A stretch of 64,000 nt of DNA from Pseudorhizobium pelagicum (lineage in GTDB: Bacteria; Pseudomonadota; Alphaproteobacteria; Rhizobiales; Rhizobiaceae): contig JOKI01000015.1 in the NCBI GenBank assembly GCA_000722615.1, positions 1-64,000 of the forward strand, read 5' to 3'. Every line of letters starts with the position of its first letter. Within the stretch, counting starts at the first letter, position 1. The notes under the pieces are model-generated. The model was not told where the DNA came from, made no database searches, and was given only the letters and a program-made list of their open reading frames with translations. Shown here in pieces: positions 35,668 to 46,289 of this stretch. Both the position numbers and the translations under genes were made by a program.

Positions 35668-36996
35668 TCAAAAACTTTCCTTCAGCCACTGGCCCATGCG
35701 GGACAGTCTGCCGTTGCCATTGCCGAGGGAGGCGATCAGGCCACCCTGCGACGCATGCGTTTCCATGTCCGCAACCTGCGGATAGATCATCAGCCCGACC
35801 GCAGTCGAGAACGCCGGTCCCTTGGCCGCAACCGGCAGTCCCGAGACGCCCATCGGGCGTCCGATCCGCACGTTGCGGGCGAGAATCCGCCGCGCCGTTT
35901 CCGGCAGGCCGGTCAGTTGGCTGGCGCCGCCGGTAAGCACGATCCGCTTGCCGACGACCGGGCTGAAGCCCGAGGCCTGGATGCGGTCGCGGATCAGTTC
36001 CAGCGTCTCTTCGATGCGGGCCCGCACGATGCGCGTCACCAGCGCACGCGGCACCTGTGTGGGCTGGTCGCGGTCGTCCTCGCCGATCGGCGGGATCGAG
36101 ATCAGGTCGCGGTCGTCGCCGCCGTTCGAAAGCGCCGACCCATGCACCACCTTCAGGCGCTCGGCATCGTCGATGCGGGTGGAGAGGCCGCGCGCCAGAT
36201 CGGTGGTCACGTGATGACCGCCAAGACCGATGGCATCGGTGTGCACCAGCTTGCCTTCGGCAAAGACCGAGATCGTCGTCGTGCCGCCGCCCATGTCGAT
36301 AGCCGCGCAGCCGAGTTCGACCTCGTCGTCGACGAGCGCCGACAGGCCGCTGGCATAAGGGGTGGCAACCATGCCCTCGACCGACAGATGCGCCCGGTTG
36401 ACGCAGAGTTCGAGGTTGCGCAGCGTGGCCCGCTCGGAGGTCACCACATGCATGTCGACGCCCAGAACGTCGCCGAACATGCCAAGCGGATCGCGGATGC
36501 CGCGCTCGCCGTCGAGCGAATAGCCGGTGGCGAGGGAATGCAGGATGGCGCGATCCTGACGCTGCGACTGCTGGCTGGCAGAGATCAGCACCTTGCGCAG
36601 GTCGTCGCCTTCGACCTCCTGGCCACCCAGATCGATGCTCGCCGTGTAGACGTCGCTCGCAAGGCGGCCGGACGAAATGTTGATGATGAGGCTGTCGACC
36701 GTGAGGCCGGCCATGCGCTCGGCGGCGTCCACCGCCAGCCGCACGACGCTTTCGGCCGCATCGAGATCGGCGATGACGCCGGACTTCACGCCGCGCGACC
36801 GCTGGTGGCCGATGCCGATGACCTCGATGTTGTGGGTGCGCCCCGGCAGGACCAGGCTTTCGGCGCGCGGCGTCAGGCGACCGATCATGCAGACGACCTT
36901 GGTCGAGCCGATGTCAAGGACGGAGACGACGTGGCTGCGCTTGGAGGACAGCGGCTTGATGCGCGGCAGGAAATGCGAGGAACCGAACAGGCTCAT
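35668..36996 (-). CDS. ftsA: Cell division protein FtsA
   Basis: FtsA is the actin-like ATPase that tethers FtsZ to the membrane. From the ATG at 36996, which overlaps the ftsQ stop by four bases, it has 442 residues. The phosphate-1 loop is SVLDIGSTKVVCMIG, followed by the SHS2 (1C) subdomain, AAIDMGGGTTTISVF (phosphate-2) and IVLTGGASQLTGLPETA (adenosine motif). The C-terminus (GRLSRMGQWLKESF) is the amphipathic membrane-targeting helix. It has an N-terminal extension of about 20 residues, as in other rhizobia. Confidence 0.96.
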   Translation of the reverse strand: MSLFGSSHFLPRIKPLSSKRSHVVSVLDIGSTKVVCMIGRLTPRAESLVLPGRTHNIEVIGIGHQRSRGVKSGVIADLDAAESVVRLAVDAAERMAGLTVDSLIINISSGRLASDVYTASIDLGGQEVEGDDLRKVLISASQQSQRQDRAILHSLATGYSLDGERGIRDPLGMFGDVLGVDMHVVTSERATLRNLELCVNRAHLSVEGMVATPYASGLSALVDDEVELGCAAIDMGGGTTTISVFAEGKLVHTDAIGLGGHHVTTDLARGLSTRIDDAERLKVVHGSALSNGGDDRDLISIPPIGEDDRDQPTQVPRALVTRIVRARIEETLELIRDRIQASGFSPVVGKRIVLTGGASQLTGLPETARRILARNVRIGRPMGVSGLPVAAKGPAFSTAVGLMIYPQVADMETHASQGGLIASLGNGNGRLSRMGQWLKESF

Positions 36997-37919
36997 GACT
37001 GCGCCCCCGCCTTCTTGAGGGCCTTGGTACGGGCGTCGAGAGCTTCCTTGCGGCGCTCGAAGGCGCCATCGCTCAGCTGCACGGCGGTACGGTCGTCGAG
37101 GCGAAGGTCGACGGCTGCGACATCGCGCTCCAGGATCCCCTGCTCGGCTTCCAGACGCGACAGCACGGCCAGCGCCTTGTGGATGTTGCGCTCGGGAAGC
37201 TTCAGGACGACGCCATTGTCGAGATGCAGATCCCACCGGCGTCCGGCGACGCGGACGTAGGCGCGCACCCGGCTCTTCAGTTCCGGCCAGCCGGCGAGCT
37301 CCTGTTCGAATGCGGAAGCGGCCGTCTCGGCATCGCGACCGACGAAGAGCGGCAGCGTGGCGAACTTGCTGTCACGCAGCGGCGCGATGACCTTGCCGTC
37401 GCGTTCGATCAGCGACAGCTCCGTGCCGTGCTGCCAGATGCCGAACGCCTGGCGCTCCTTGAGCATGACTTCGATCGTCTTCGGATAGACCTTGCGGACT
37501 TCCGCGTATTCGACCCAGGGAAGCTCGGCGAGCTTCTTGCGGGCAGCCTCGATGTCGAGAGCGACGAGCGAGGTCGTGCCATCGAGGCCGAGGAGCTGGA
37601 GAATGTCGATCTCGGAGGTCTGGTCGTTGCCGGAGACGCGGACGTCCTCGATGGCAAAGCCGGCCGAGGCCGTCACGGACTGCGCAACGACTTCCGTGTG
37701 ACCACCGACGGACATGCCGTAGAGGCCGACAACGCCGAGGAAGACGAAGGTCGAGGCCGTACCGACATGGCGCGGGATATGAATGCGGCCGCTCGCCAGG
37801 CTGACGGTGAAGCGAACGATACGGCGAAGGGGCCGCGGCAGGACGCGACGATCTTCGGCATGGGATACAGATCCCTCACGGGACGACCTGCCGGACATTT
37901 TGCCGTTCAACGCAAACAC
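36993..37919 (-). CDS. ftsQ: Cell division protein FtsQ
   Basis: FtsQ is the bitopic scaffold for the FtsL/B complex. I choose the GTG at 37919 because GGAGG sits seven bases before it; this gives 308 residues and overlaps the ddl stop by 13 bases. ATG codons at 37940 and 37898 lack ribosome sites. A basic cytoplasmic part of about 55 residues leads into one transmembrane helix ([20 protein letters not shown]), then the POTRA domain ([24 protein letters not shown]) and the FtsQ beta domain ([30 protein letters not shown]). Confidence 0.92.
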   Translation of the reverse strand: MFALNGKMSGRSSREGSVSHAEDRRVLPRPLRRIVRFTVSLASGRIHIPRHVGTASTFVFLGVVGLYGMSVGGHTEVVAQSVTASAGFAIEDVRVSGNDQTSEIDILQLLGLDGTTSLVALDIEAARKKLAELPWVEYAEVRKVYPKTIEVMLKERQAFGIWQHGTELSLIERDGKVIAPLRDSKFATLPLFVGRDAETAASAFEQELAGWPELKSRVRAYVRVAGRRWDLHLDNGVVLKLPERNIHKALAVLSRLEAEQGILERDVAAVDLRLDDRTAVQLSDGAFERRKEALDARTKALKKAGAQS

Positions 37920-38833
37920 GATGCGTCCTCCACCATCCAACGAACAAGCTCACCGAACGAATAGCCGGCATGAGCTGCCATTTCGGGCACCAGGGAGGTC
38001 GGGGTCATTCCCGGCTGGGTATTGACCTCCAGCCAGATGATCTCGCCGTTTTCGGAGAAGCGGTCGTCGTAGCGGAAATCGGATCGACTCACGCCGCGGC
38101 AGCCCATCGCCTGATGCGCCTTAAGTGCGTAGGATTGAATGTTTTGGTAAACATCTGGTGAAATTTGCGCCGGTATGACGTGTTTGGATCCACCGTCCGA
38201 GTATTTCGCATCATAGTCGTAGAAGGCGTTGCCGGTCGGCACCACCTCGGTGACACCGAGCGCCACGTCGCCCATGACGCCGCAGGTCAGCTCGCGACCG
38301 TGGATGTAGCGTTCGACCATGACCAGGTCGCCATAGCGCCAATCCGGCGAGGTGAGAATCTGCGGCGGATGCGACTGCCCTTCCCGGACGATCACAACTC
38401 CGAAGGACGAACCCTCCCGCACCGGCTTCACCACATACGGCGGCTCGATCGGATGCTCGGAGGTAAAATCGAATCGGTTCATGACCCGCGCCTCGGCGAC
38501 CGGAATGCCGGCGGCCGCAGCGACATGCTTGGCCTGCCCCTTGTCCATCGACAGCGCCGAGGCAAGGACGCCCGAATGCGTATAGGGGATTTCGAGATAT
38601 TCGAGGATACCCTGGATCGTGCCGTCTTCGCCGAAGGGGCCGTGCAGGGCATTGAAGGCGACATCCGGCCGAAGCTCGGACAGGACGGATGCGACATTGC
38701 GATCGACATCAACGCGCGTTACCCGATACCCTTCAGCCTCGAGAGCATCGGCGCAGGGCCTTCCGGAAGCCAAGCTTACGGGCCGCTCGGAGGAGAATCC
38801 CCCCATTAGAACAGCCACATGCTTGTCACTCAT
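37907..38833 (-). CDS. ddl: D-alanine--D-alanine ligase
   Basis: Ddl joins two D-alanines for the peptidoglycan pentapeptide. The 308-residue enzyme starts at the ATG at 38833 with an ideal GGAGG ribosome site. It has the N-terminal [19 protein letters not shown] loop, [35 protein letters not shown], the ATP-grasp segments [15 protein letters not shown] and [19 protein letters not shown], and the metal-binding [22 protein letters not shown]. It is the first gene of the ddl-ftsQ-ftsA-ftsZ unit, cut off from murB by a strong terminator. Confidence 0.96.
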   Translation of the reverse strand: MSDKHVAVLMGGFSSERPVSLASGRPCADALEAEGYRVTRVDVDRNVASVLSELRPDVAFNALHGPFGEDGTIQGILEYLEIPYTHSGVLASALSMDKGQAKHVAAAAGIPVAEARVMNRFDFTSEHPIEPPYVVKPVREGSSFGVVIVREGQSHPPQILTSPDWRYGDLVMVERYIHGRELTCGVMGDVALGVTEVVPTGNAFYDYDAKYSDGGSKHVIPAQISPDVYQNIQSYALKAHQAMGCRGVSRSDFRYDDRFSENGEIIWLEVNTQPGMTPTSLVPEMAAHAGYSFGELVRWMVEDASCLR

Positions 38834-38935
38834 CGACGACCTCCGGAAAAAGAACGCATCCATTCCACACTTCACTTGCGCCAGGCTGACCGGACCAAAC
38901 CGGATCACGCGACGCAGGACCCATATTGGCGGCAT

Positions 38936-38954
38936 ATGGTTAATGAACCGTTTA
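38936..38954 (-). promoter_or_regulatory. CtrA-like box upstream of ddl-ftsQAZ
   Basis: On the minus strand, TAAA (38954-38951), seven bases, then TTAACCAT (38943-38936): seven of eight matches to TTAA-N7-TTAA with the extended CCAT tail. A further TTAACC on the plus strand (38961-38966) lies next to it. The site is about 103 bases upstream of ddl. Confidence 0.45.
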
Positions 38955-39030
38955 CTTTCGTTAACCGAAACCCGAAGTCGTTGAAAAATCAGCCCTTCCG
39001 GGCAGCGACTTTGACCGGAATCAAGACAAT

Positions 39031-39066
39031 AAAAAGGCCGTCAACCCTTTGGGATGACGGCCTTTT
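39031..39066. terminator. Bidirectional terminator between murB and ddl
   Basis: A perfect 12-bp stem AAAAGGCCGTCA/TGACGGCCTTTT (39032-39043 and 39055-39066) with an internal CCC/GGG sub-stem in the loop. The A run on the left gives a U run on the minus strand, 15 bases after murB. It ends the mraZ-murB unit. Confidence 0.92.
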
Positions 39067-39081
39067 AAGGAACTGGACCTG

Positions 39082-40056
39082 TTATTCCGACGCGACGCCC
39101 TGGTAAGGCTTAACCTCGCGGCCCGGCATGAAGATGCCGAGGCGCTTGATCTCCCATTCGAGCCTGATTCCCGAATGCTCGAAGACCCGCTGGCGCACCA
39201 TCTCGCCGAGATACTCAAGATCGTAGCCCCCGGCATGGCCCGTGTTGATCATGAAATTGCAGTGCAGCGACGACATCTGGGCCCCGCCGCAGACCAGTCC
39301 GCGGCAACCGGCCTCGTCGATGAGCTTCCAGGCCGAATGACCTTCCGGGTTTTTGAACGTCGAGCCGCCGGTCTTTTCCTTGACCGGCTGCACCGTCTCG
39401 CGATGCTGGCGCACGGCATCCATTTCCTGGCGGATCTTCGCCCGCTCGTCGGCATAGCCTTCAAAGATGCCGTGGGTGAAGATCAGCCCGGCGGGCGCGC
39501 TGGAGTGGCGGTAGCTGTAGCCCATGTCGGCCTTGCTCAGCACATGTCTATTACCGCTCCGGTCCACCGCATGCACCTCGACGACGCGGTCCGCCGTCTC
39601 GGTGCCGTTGGCGCCGGCGTTCATGCGCAGGGCGCCGCCGATCGACCCGGGAATGCCGTAGTAGAAGGCAAAGCCGCCGATGCCGTTGTCCATCGCCATG
39701 GCCGCGACGTGCTTGTCCGGGCAGATGGCGCCGGCCTTGATCCGGTTTTCGCCGACGAGATCGACCTGGCCGAAGCCCTTGGCCGAAAGCCTCAGAACGA
39801 CGCCCGGAATGCCGCCGTCGCGCACCAGGAGATTGGACCCGACGCCGACCACCGTCAGCGGCACCTCTTCCGGCAGGATCTTGAGGAAGGTGACCAGGTC
39901 GTCGACGTCATGCGGCTGGAACATCAGCTCGGCCAGACCGCCCGCCTGGAACCAGGTGACGCGGTCCATAGGCGCATCCGGCGTCAACCGGCCCCGCACA
40001 TCCTTGACGCCCTCCCCGAGCGACGCCAGCAGTTTTTCCCCATTCACCTGTTTCAT
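39082..40056 (-). CDS. murB: UDP-N-acetylenolpyruvoylglucosamine reductase
   Basis: MurB reduces the enolpyruvyl group to make UDP-MurNAc. The 324-residue flavoprotein (ATG 40056) has the FAD motifs [24 protein letters not shown] and [20 protein letters not shown], the YSYRHS loop, and [23 protein letters not shown] with the catalytic Ser. It is the type I family by its Tyr loop. The gene follows murC after two bases and is the last of the large dcw transcript. An upstream in-frame ATG at 40107 would run into murC and is rejected. Confidence 0.96.
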   Translation of the reverse strand: MKQVNGEKLLASLGEGVKDVRGRLTPDAPMDRVTWFQAGGLAELMFQPHDVDDLVTFLKILPEEVPLTVVGVGSNLLVRDGGIPGVVLRLSAKGFGQVDLVGENRIKAGAICPDKHVAAMAMDNGIGGFAFYYGIPGSIGGALRMNAGANGTETADRVVEVHAVDRSGNRHVLSKADMGYSYRHSSAPAGLIFTHGIFEGYADERAKIRQEMDAVRQHRETVQPVKEKTGGSTFKNPEGHSAWKLIDEAGCRGLVCGGAQMSSLHCNFMINTGHAGGYDLEYLGEMVRQRVFEHSGIRLEWEIKRLGIFMPGREVKPYQGVASE

Positions 40057-40058
40057 GC

Positions 40059-41468
40059 CTACTGTCCCGAAACGCTTTCCAATTCCTCGGGCAAGACTGC
40101 TGCCCACTGGGTGATATTGCCAGCCCCCAGAAGAACCACAAAATCGCCGGGCTTCGCAATGCCGGAAATGATCGGCGCCAGTTCGGCGGGGCCGCTGATG
40201 TAGCGCGCGTCGCGATGGCCGCCGGCCCGGATCTGGGCCACGAGCGCCTCGGAGTTGATGCCCTCGATCGGCTCCTCGCCGGCGGCATAGACCGGGGCAA
40301 GAAAGATGCTGTCGGCATCGTTGAAGCAGGTCGCGAAATCGTTGAAGAGGCTCGAAAGTCGCGAATAGCGATGCGGCTGATGGACCGCGATGATGCGACC
40401 GGAGCAGGACTCGCGTGCCGCCCGCAGCACGGCCTTGATCTCCACGGGATGGTGGCCGTAGTCGTCGAAGATGGAGACGCCGTTCCAGGTGCCGGTCAGC
40501 GTGAAGCGCCGCTTGACGCCGCCGAAGGCAGCCAGTCCCTTGCGGATGTCATCTTCGGAAATGCCCAGGCGGTTGGCGACGGCAATCGCCGCCGTGGCGT
40601 TCGAGATGTTGTGGCGTCCCGGCATCGGCAGCGCCAGATCCTTGAGCTGGAAGACGCGGCCGGTCCGGCGCCGGCGGATCTCGACGTCGAAGATTGCCTT
40701 CGTGCCTTCTATGCGGACGTTGGAGAAACGCGCATCGGCCTGCGGGTTTTCGCCGTAGGTGACGATCTTGCGATCTTCGATGCGGCCGACCAGCGCCTGC
40801 ACTTCCGGGTGGTCGATGCAGAGCACGCCGAAGCCGTAGAACGGCACGTTCTCGACGAACTGGCGGAAGGCCGCGCGCACAGCGTCGAAGCTGCCGTAAT
40901 GATCGAGGTGTTCCGGGTCGATATTGGTGACGACGGCCACGTCGGCCGGGAGCTTCAGGAAGGTGCCGTCCGATTCGTCGGCCTCCACCACCATCCATTC
41001 GCCCTCGCCCATGCGGGCATTGGTGCCATAGGCATTGATGATGCCGCCGTTGATGACGGTCGGATCCAGGCCGCCGGCATCCAGAAGCGTGGCGACCATC
41101 GAGGTCGTGGTCGTCTTGCCGTGCGTGCCGCCGATGGCGATGGCATTGCGAAAGCGCATCAGCTCGGCCAGCATTTCCGCACGCCGCACGATCGGCAGTG
41201 ATTTCTCACGAGCGGCAACCAGCTCGGGATTGTCCTTCTTGATCGCGGTGGACACCACCACCACCTCGGCGTCGCCCAGGTTCTCGGCCTTGTGACCGAC
41301 GAAGACGGGAATCCCCTTCTCACGCAGCCGCTGGACGTTGGCGCCATCCGCCTGGTCGGAACCCTGCACCCGGTGGCCGAGGTTGTGCAGAACCTCGGCG
41401 ATACCGCTCATGCCGATCCCGCCGATGCCGATGAAATGGACGAGCCCGATGGCCTTCGGCATCTTCAT
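40059..41468 (-). CDS. murC: UDP-N-acetylmuramate--L-alanine ligase
   Basis: MurC adds the first amino acid to UDP-MurNAc using ATP. The 469-residue enzyme begins with the Rossmann-like [13 protein letters not shown] type motif ([16 protein letters not shown]), then the Mur-ligase P loop [12 protein letters not shown] (113-124), [11 protein letters not shown] and the C-terminal [14 protein letters not shown] motif. Start overlaps the murG stop by four bases (ATGA). Acts in the cytoplasm. Confidence 0.97.
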   Translation of the reverse strand: MKMPKAIGLVHFIGIGGIGMSGIAEVLHNLGHRVQGSDQADGANVQRLREKGIPVFVGHKAENLGDAEVVVVSTAIKKDNPELVAAREKSLPIVRRAEMLAELMRFRNAIAIGGTHGKTTTTSMVATLLDAGGLDPTVINGGIINAYGTNARMGEGEWMVVEADESDGTFLKLPADVAVVTNIDPEHLDHYGSFDAVRAAFRQFVENVPFYGFGVLCIDHPEVQALVGRIEDRKIVTYGENPQADARFSNVRIEGTKAIFDVEIRRRRTGRVFQLKDLALPMPGRHNISNATAAIAVANRLGISEDDIRKGLAAFGGVKRRFTLTGTWNGVSIFDDYGHHPVEIKAVLRAARESCSGRIIAVHQPHRYSRLSSLFNDFATCFNDADSIFLAPVYAAGEEPIEGINSEALVAQIRAGGHRDARYISGPAELAPIISGIAKPGDFVVLLGAGNITQWAAVLPEELESVSGQ

Positions 41469-42589
41469 GGATGCTCTCCTTTGAATTCCTGTACCGATTG
41501 ATGCGCCGAGATAGCCACAACCAGGTCTGCGAGCAAGGCTGCTGCATCCGCACGCCCGGCCTGCTTCGCCGCCGTGGCCATCTTTTCCAGCCGCTCGGGC
41601 TCGGCCATGGCGGCCGTGATCAGTTCTGCCAGCCGTTCCGGCGAAAGATCCGCCTGCGCCACGACGGCCGCGCCGCCCTTGGCAACCAGCGCCGCGGCAT
41701 TTGCCGCCTGGTCGTGATCAAGCGCGTAGGGATAGGGGACGAGAATGGCAGGGCGCCCGATCACCGCGATCTCCGACACCGTCGAGGCGCCTGAGCGGCA
41801 GATGACGAGGTGCGCGTCCGCCAGCCGCTCGGCCATGTCGGCAAAGAAGGGCGACACCGCAGCCGGGATGTCGAGCGCCCGGTAGGCCTCGGCCACCGCG
41901 TCGGCATCGTCAGCCCGCGCCTGCTGCGTCACGTTGAGGCGGGCCCGCTGCACCGGATCGAGCAGGCCGACGGCGGCCGGAATGGCCTTAGAAAAGAACT
42001 GCGCGCCCTGGCTGCCGCCGAACACCAGAAGCCGGAACTCCTGCGCCGCGGCCGACGGCCTGTAGATCGTCTCCGCGGCCGCCAGGACGGCGGGACGGAC
42101 AGGGTTGCCGGTGATCACAGTCTTGGCCGCGTAAGTGCCGCTGCTTTCCGGAAGAAAACCGCCGGCAATCGCCTTGACCCGCGACGCGAGTGCCTTGTTG
42201 GCACGGCCCATCACGGCATTCTGTTCGTGGATCAGCGAGGGGACGCCCATCGAGGTTGCAGCGAGAAGCGGTGGCACGGTGGGATAGCCCCCGAAGCCGA
42301 TCACGGCAGTAGGCTTCAGCCGACCGATGAGCCGGCGGGCGGCGCGCAGCCCGCTCCACATCTTCCAGCCGCTGCGCAGAAGCGCGATCGGGTTCTTGGA
42401 GCCGAAGGTGGCGGAGGCGACGACATGCACCTCGTCGGCCGGAAAGCTGCCGGCGAAGCGTTCGGCGCGACTGTCGGTCACGAGATGCACGCTGTAGCCG
42501 CGGGCCTTCAGCTCGTGGCCCAGCGCCTCTGCCGGAAACAGGTGACCGCCGGTCCCGCCGGCGGCCAGGAGGATGATGCCCTTGCTCAT
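41465..42589 (-). CDS. murG: Lipid II synthase, UDP-GlcNAc transferase MurG
   Basis: MurG transfers GlcNAc to lipid I to give lipid II at the inner face of the membrane. The 374-residue GT-B enzyme has the N-terminal [17 protein letters not shown] loop (11-27), [30 protein letters not shown], and the nucleotide-binding [13 protein letters not shown] and [24 protein letters not shown]. It follows ftsW after four bases and overlaps murC by four. Confidence 0.96.
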   Translation of the reverse strand: MSKGIILLAAGGTGGHLFPAEALGHELKARGYSVHLVTDSRAERFAGSFPADEVHVVASATFGSKNPIALLRSGWKMWSGLRAARRLIGRLKPTAVIGFGGYPTVPPLLAATSMGVPSLIHEQNAVMGRANKALASRVKAIAGGFLPESSGTYAAKTVITGNPVRPAVLAAAETIYRPSAAAQEFRLLVFGGSQGAQFFSKAIPAAVGLLDPVQRARLNVTQQARADDADAVAEAYRALDIPAAVSPFFADMAERLADAHLVICRSGASTVSEIAVIGRPAILVPYPYALDHDQAANAAALVAKGGAAVVAQADLSPERLAELITAAMAEPERLEKMATAAKQAGRADAAALLADLVVAISAHQSVQEFKGEHP

Positions 42590-42593
42590 GCCC

Positions 42594-43748
42594 CTACTCC
42601 GCCGGCACGGCGGAGGTGACCCGGAACAGGCTCCGTTCCTGAGCCCGCTTCTCCGGCCGGTGGCGGGTGAGCGCCAGGATGAAGCCAGCGGTGACGCAGA
42701 CGGCGATCATCGACGAGCCGCCATAGGAGATCAGCGGCAGCGTCATGCCCTTGGCGGGCATCAGCTCGAGGTTGACGCCGACATTGATCATCGACTGGAT
42801 GCCGAGCTGGAGCACCAGGCCGGCAACCGCAAACCGGTTGAAGTCGTTGCGCTCCTTGAAGGCATGGCTGAGGCCGCGCAGGACGATGAAGGCGAAGATC
42901 GCCACCAGCAGCATGCAGAACAGGATGCCGAACTCCTCGGCCGCCACGGAGAAGATGAAGTCGGTGTGGCTGTCGGGGATGATCCGCTTGACGATGCCCT
43001 CGCCCGGACCCTGGCCGAACCAGTCGCCGCGGATGATCGCGTCGCGCGCCGTGTCCACCTGGAAGGTGTCGCCTTCGCCGGTGAGGAATCGGTCGATACG
43101 GCCGGCGACGTGCGGCAGCATGTAGTAGGCGGTCAGGAAGCCGCCGGCGCCCAGCATGCCAAGCACCATGATCCACAGCCAGGGCATGCCGGCCATGAAG
43201 AACATGCCGCCCCAGACGACGGAAGTCAGGATGGTCTGGCCAAGGTCCGGCTGCGCCACGAGAAGCGCCGCGACGATGCCAAACAGGATGATGGCGAACA
43301 GATTGCCGGGGATCTCCGGCTGGCGGGCATGTTCGGCAAACAGCCAGGCGCAGACGACGACGAAGGCGGGCTTCATGAACTCCGACGGCTGCAGCGAGAA
43401 GCTGGCGATCGAGACCCAGCGGCGCGAGCCCTTCACTTCGACACCGAAGAAGAGCGCGATGACCATCAGCAGGAGAGAGATGCCGAGCAGGATGACCGCC
43501 GCCCGCCGCACCTGCCGCGGCGTCAGGAAGGAAAGCCCGATCATCACCGCCAGCGACGGCACGATGAAGACGGCATGCCGCTTGACGAAGTGGAAGCTGT
43601 CGAGACCGAGGCGCTCCGCGACCGGCGGCGATGCGGCAAACGACAGCATGAAGCCGACGCCCATCAGCAGGATGAAGGCGGCCAGGAAAAAGCGGTCGAT
43701 CGTCCAGAACCAGTCCGCCAGCGGTCCACGATCTGCGCGGCTTACCAT
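42594..43748 (-). CDS. ftsW: Septal peptidoglycan polymerase FtsW
   Basis: FtsW is the SEDS-family glycosyltransferase that makes septal glycan strands with FtsI. The 384-residue protein has about ten helices starting around residue 14 ([28 protein letters not shown]), the SEDS motifs [16 protein letters not shown] and [12 protein letters not shown], the catalytic-region loop with the conserved Asp, and [15 protein letters not shown] near the end, plus the [14 protein letters not shown] motif. The other long frames over this gene are shadows. Two bases separate it from murD. Confidence 0.96.
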   Translation of the reverse strand: MVSRADRGPLADWFWTIDRFFLAAFILLMGVGFMLSFAASPPVAERLGLDSFHFVKRHAVFIVPSLAVMIGLSFLTPRQVRRAAVILLGISLLLMVIALFFGVEVKGSRRWVSIASFSLQPSEFMKPAFVVVCAWLFAEHARQPEIPGNLFAIILFGIVAALLVAQPDLGQTILTSVVWGGMFFMAGMPWLWIMVLGMLGAGGFLTAYYMLPHVAGRIDRFLTGEGDTFQVDTARDAIIRGDWFGQGPGEGIVKRIIPDSHTDFIFSVAAEEFGILFCMLLVAIFAFIVLRGLSHAFKERNDFNRFAVAGLVLQLGIQSMINVGVNLELMPAKGMTLPLISYGGSSMIAVCVTAGFILALTRHRPEKRAQERSLFRVTSAVPAE

Positions 43749-43750
43749 CG

Positions 43751-45157
43751 TCAGTTCCCCTTCTTCGTCTCGACCAGCATGGTGATACCGTCGAGTGTAG
43801 CGACATGGCTCACGAAGGCGTCTCCGCGAACCTCGAAGTTCTTGTACTGATCAAAGCTTGCGCAGGCGGGAGACAGCAGAACGGCCGCATCCTGCCCTTC
43901 CGCTGCCGCGTCGGCGCTGGCATGAGCAACCGCCTGCTCCAGAGTGCCCGATATCTCGTAGGCAACGGCCTCACCCAGCGATGCAGCGAAGCCTGGAGCT
44001 GCCTCTCCGATCAGATAGGCTTTTACTATATGCGGAAAGAGTGGTGCGAGGCTTGCGATGCCACCCTCCTTCGGCAGACCGCCGGCAATCCAGTAGATGC
44101 GCTTGTAGCTGGACAGCGCAGGGGCTGCGGCATCCGCATTGGTCGCCTTCGAATCATTGACGAAAACCACGCATCCGCGACGACCGACCGGCTGCATGCG
44201 ATGCTTGAGGCCCGGGAAGGAGCGCAATCCCGCACGGATGTCGTCGGCGCTGACACCGACCGCCCGGCAGGCGGCAATGGCCGCTGCGGCGTTCTGGGCG
44301 TTGTGGCTGCCCTTCAGCGTATCGATGCCGTCGAGATCGACGAAGTCCGCGCTGGTGCCGCCATCGGTCTGAAAGATCCGGCTGCCCTCGGCATAGACGC
44401 CGTCCGCGACGACGCTCCGCTTCGAGATGCGGCGCACCGGGACACCGGCCCGCTCGATGCGGTCGGCGATCAACGCGCAAAAGCTGTCGTCGACGCCGAC
44501 GATCGCCGTGCGGCTTCCGGCCACCAGCCGTTCCTTGATCTCGGCATAATGCTGCATCGTGCCGTGACGATCGAGATGGTCGGGGGTCAGATTGAGGAGG
44601 ATGCCGGCCGTCGGGTCGAGTGTGGGAGCCAGATCGATCTGGTAGGAGGAGCACTCCACGACGAAATAGCGCTCCGCCTTCGGCGGATCGAGCGTCAGGA
44701 TCGCGGTGCCGATATTGCCGCCGAGCTGCGTGTCACGACCGCTGGCCTTGAGGATATGAGCGATCAGCGCCGTCGTGGTGGATTTGCCGTTGGTGCCGGT
44801 GATCGCGATGAAGGGGCAATCGGGCGCATGGACGCGGCGCTCGCGCACGAAGAGCTCGACGTCGCCGATGATCTCGACGCCCGCCGTGCGCGCCAGATCG
44901 ACGCTCCAGTGCGGCTTCGGATGCGTCAGCGGCACGCCGGGCGACAGCACGAGGGCCGCCTGCGCCGACCAGTCGAGCCCATGCAGGTCGCCGGTCGGAA
45001 TGCCCGCCTGCGAGGCCCTTGCGACACTGTCGGGGTTGTCGTCCCAGGCGGTCACCTCCGCCCCGCCCGCCACCAGCGCCTGCGCGGTCGCAAGGCCCGA
45101 GCCGCCGAGACCGAAGAGGGCGACCTTCCTGCCGGCGAATGTGGTGACCGGGATCAT
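43751..45157 (-). CDS. murD: UDP-N-acetylmuramoyl-L-alanine--D-glutamate ligase
   Basis: MurD adds D-glutamate to UDP-MurNAc-L-Ala. The 468-residue enzyme has the N-terminal [25 protein letters not shown] Rossmann motif, the P loop [12 protein letters not shown] (121-132), [23 protein letters not shown] and the C-terminal [15 protein letters not shown] with the Asp/Lys pair. Four bases separate it from mraY upstream. Confidence 0.96.
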   Translation of the reverse strand: MIPVTTFAGRKVALFGLGGSGLATAQALVAGGAEVTAWDDNPDSVARASQAGIPTGDLHGLDWSAQAALVLSPGVPLTHPKPHWSVDLARTAGVEIIGDVELFVRERRVHAPDCPFIAITGTNGKSTTTALIAHILKASGRDTQLGGNIGTAILTLDPPKAERYFVVECSSYQIDLAPTLDPTAGILLNLTPDHLDRHGTMQHYAEIKERLVAGSRTAIVGVDDSFCALIADRIERAGVPVRRISKRSVVADGVYAEGSRIFQTDGGTSADFVDLDGIDTLKGSHNAQNAAAAIAACRAVGVSADDIRAGLRSFPGLKHRMQPVGRRGCVVFVNDSKATNADAAAPALSSYKRIYWIAGGLPKEGGIASLAPLFPHIVKAYLIGEAAPGFAASLGEAVAYEISGTLEQAVAHASADAAAEGQDAAVLLSPACASFDQYKNFEVRGDAFVSHVATLDGITMLVETKKGN

Positions 45158-45161
45158 CGGC

Positions 45162-46265
45162 TCACCGCAGCTTCAGGGTGGAGAGGCCGAGCAGCGCCAG
45201 GCCGACGGCGATGATCCAAAAGCGGATCACCACCTGGCTTTCGGTCCAGCCCAGTTTCTCGAAGTGGTGGTGGATCGGCGCCATCAGGAAGACGCGCCGC
45301 CCGGTCATCTTGAAGAAGCCCACCTGGATGATGACCGACAAAGTCTCCATCACGAAGAGGCCGCCGATGATGATCATGACGATCTCATGCTTGGTCGCCA
45401 CGGCGACCGAGCCGATCAGGCCACCGAGCGCGAGCGATCCGGTATCGCCCATGAAGATGGCCGCCGGCGGCGCGTTGAACCAGAGGAAGCCGAGACCGGC
45501 GCCGATGACGGCGCCGAGGATCACCGCCAGTTCGCCGGTGCCGGGCACGAAATTGATCTGCAGGTAATTGGCGAAGACGCCGTTGCCGGCCAGATAGGCG
45601 ATCACGCCGAAGGAGGCGGCGGCGATCATCACCGGCACGATGGCAAGCCCATCGAGGCCATCCGTCAGGTTGACCGCATTGCCTGCCCCGACGATCACGA
45701 AGGCGCCGAAGAAGACGAAGAAGATCCCGAGATCGAGGAAGAGATCCTTGAAGAACGGGAAGGCAATGGACGAGCCGAGCGTCGGGTTGGACGGCTGCCC
45801 GGTGGCGAGCGCGATTCGCATCATGAAGAAGACGGCGATGGCGGCGATCAGGAATTCGATGCCGAGCCGCGCCTTCCCGGAAAACCCCTTGTCGGTCTGT
45901 TTCGTGACCTTCAGGTAGTCGTCATAGAAGCCGATGGCGCCGAAGCCGAGCGTCACCAGCAGCGTCGCCACGACATAGACGTTCGAGAGATCGGCCCACA
46001 GCAGCGAGCCGCCGACGATGCCGGCGAGGATCATCAGGCCGCCCATGGTCGGCGTGCCGGCCTTCTTGAAGTGCGTCTGCGGGCCATCGGCGCGAATCGG
46101 CTGCCCTCTGCCCTGCCGGACGCGCAGCGACGCGATGATCCGTGGCCCGAACAGGAAGACGATCAGTGCGGAGGTGAACAGAGCTGCGCCGGTGCGGAAC
46201 GTGATGTACCGGAAGAGATTGAAGAATTGAAACGTGTCCGCCAGTTCCACAAGCCATATGAGCAT
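45162..46265 (-). CDS. mraY: Phospho-N-acetylmuramoyl-pentapeptide transferase
   Basis: MraY makes lipid I by joining UDP-MurNAc-pentapeptide to undecaprenyl phosphate. The 367-residue protein (second of two ATG codons, since rhizobial MraY begins M-L-I-W-L-V-E-L) has ten helices and the motifs [16 protein letters not shown], the catalytic [30 protein letters not shown], and [27 protein letters not shown] precedes the start. The 24-base gap to murF is the longest in this part of the operon. Confidence 0.97.
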   Translation of the reverse strand: MLIWLVELADTFQFFNLFRYITFRTGAALFTSALIVFLFGPRIIASLRVRQGRGQPIRADGPQTHFKKAGTPTMGGLMILAGIVGGSLLWADLSNVYVVATLLVTLGFGAIGFYDDYLKVTKQTDKGFSGKARLGIEFLIAAIAVFFMMRIALATGQPSNPTLGSSIAFPFFKDLFLDLGIFFVFFGAFVIVGAGNAVNLTDGLDGLAIVPVMIAAASFGVIAYLAGNGVFANYLQINFVPGTGELAVILGAVIGAGLGFLWFNAPPAAIFMGDTGSLALGGLIGSVAVATKHEIVMIIIGGLFVMETLSVIIQVGFFKMTGRRVFLMAPIHHHFEKLGWTESQVVIRFWIIAVGLALLGLSTLKLR

Positions 46266-46289
46266 CAATGGCCCTTTCTAGAAGCCGTA

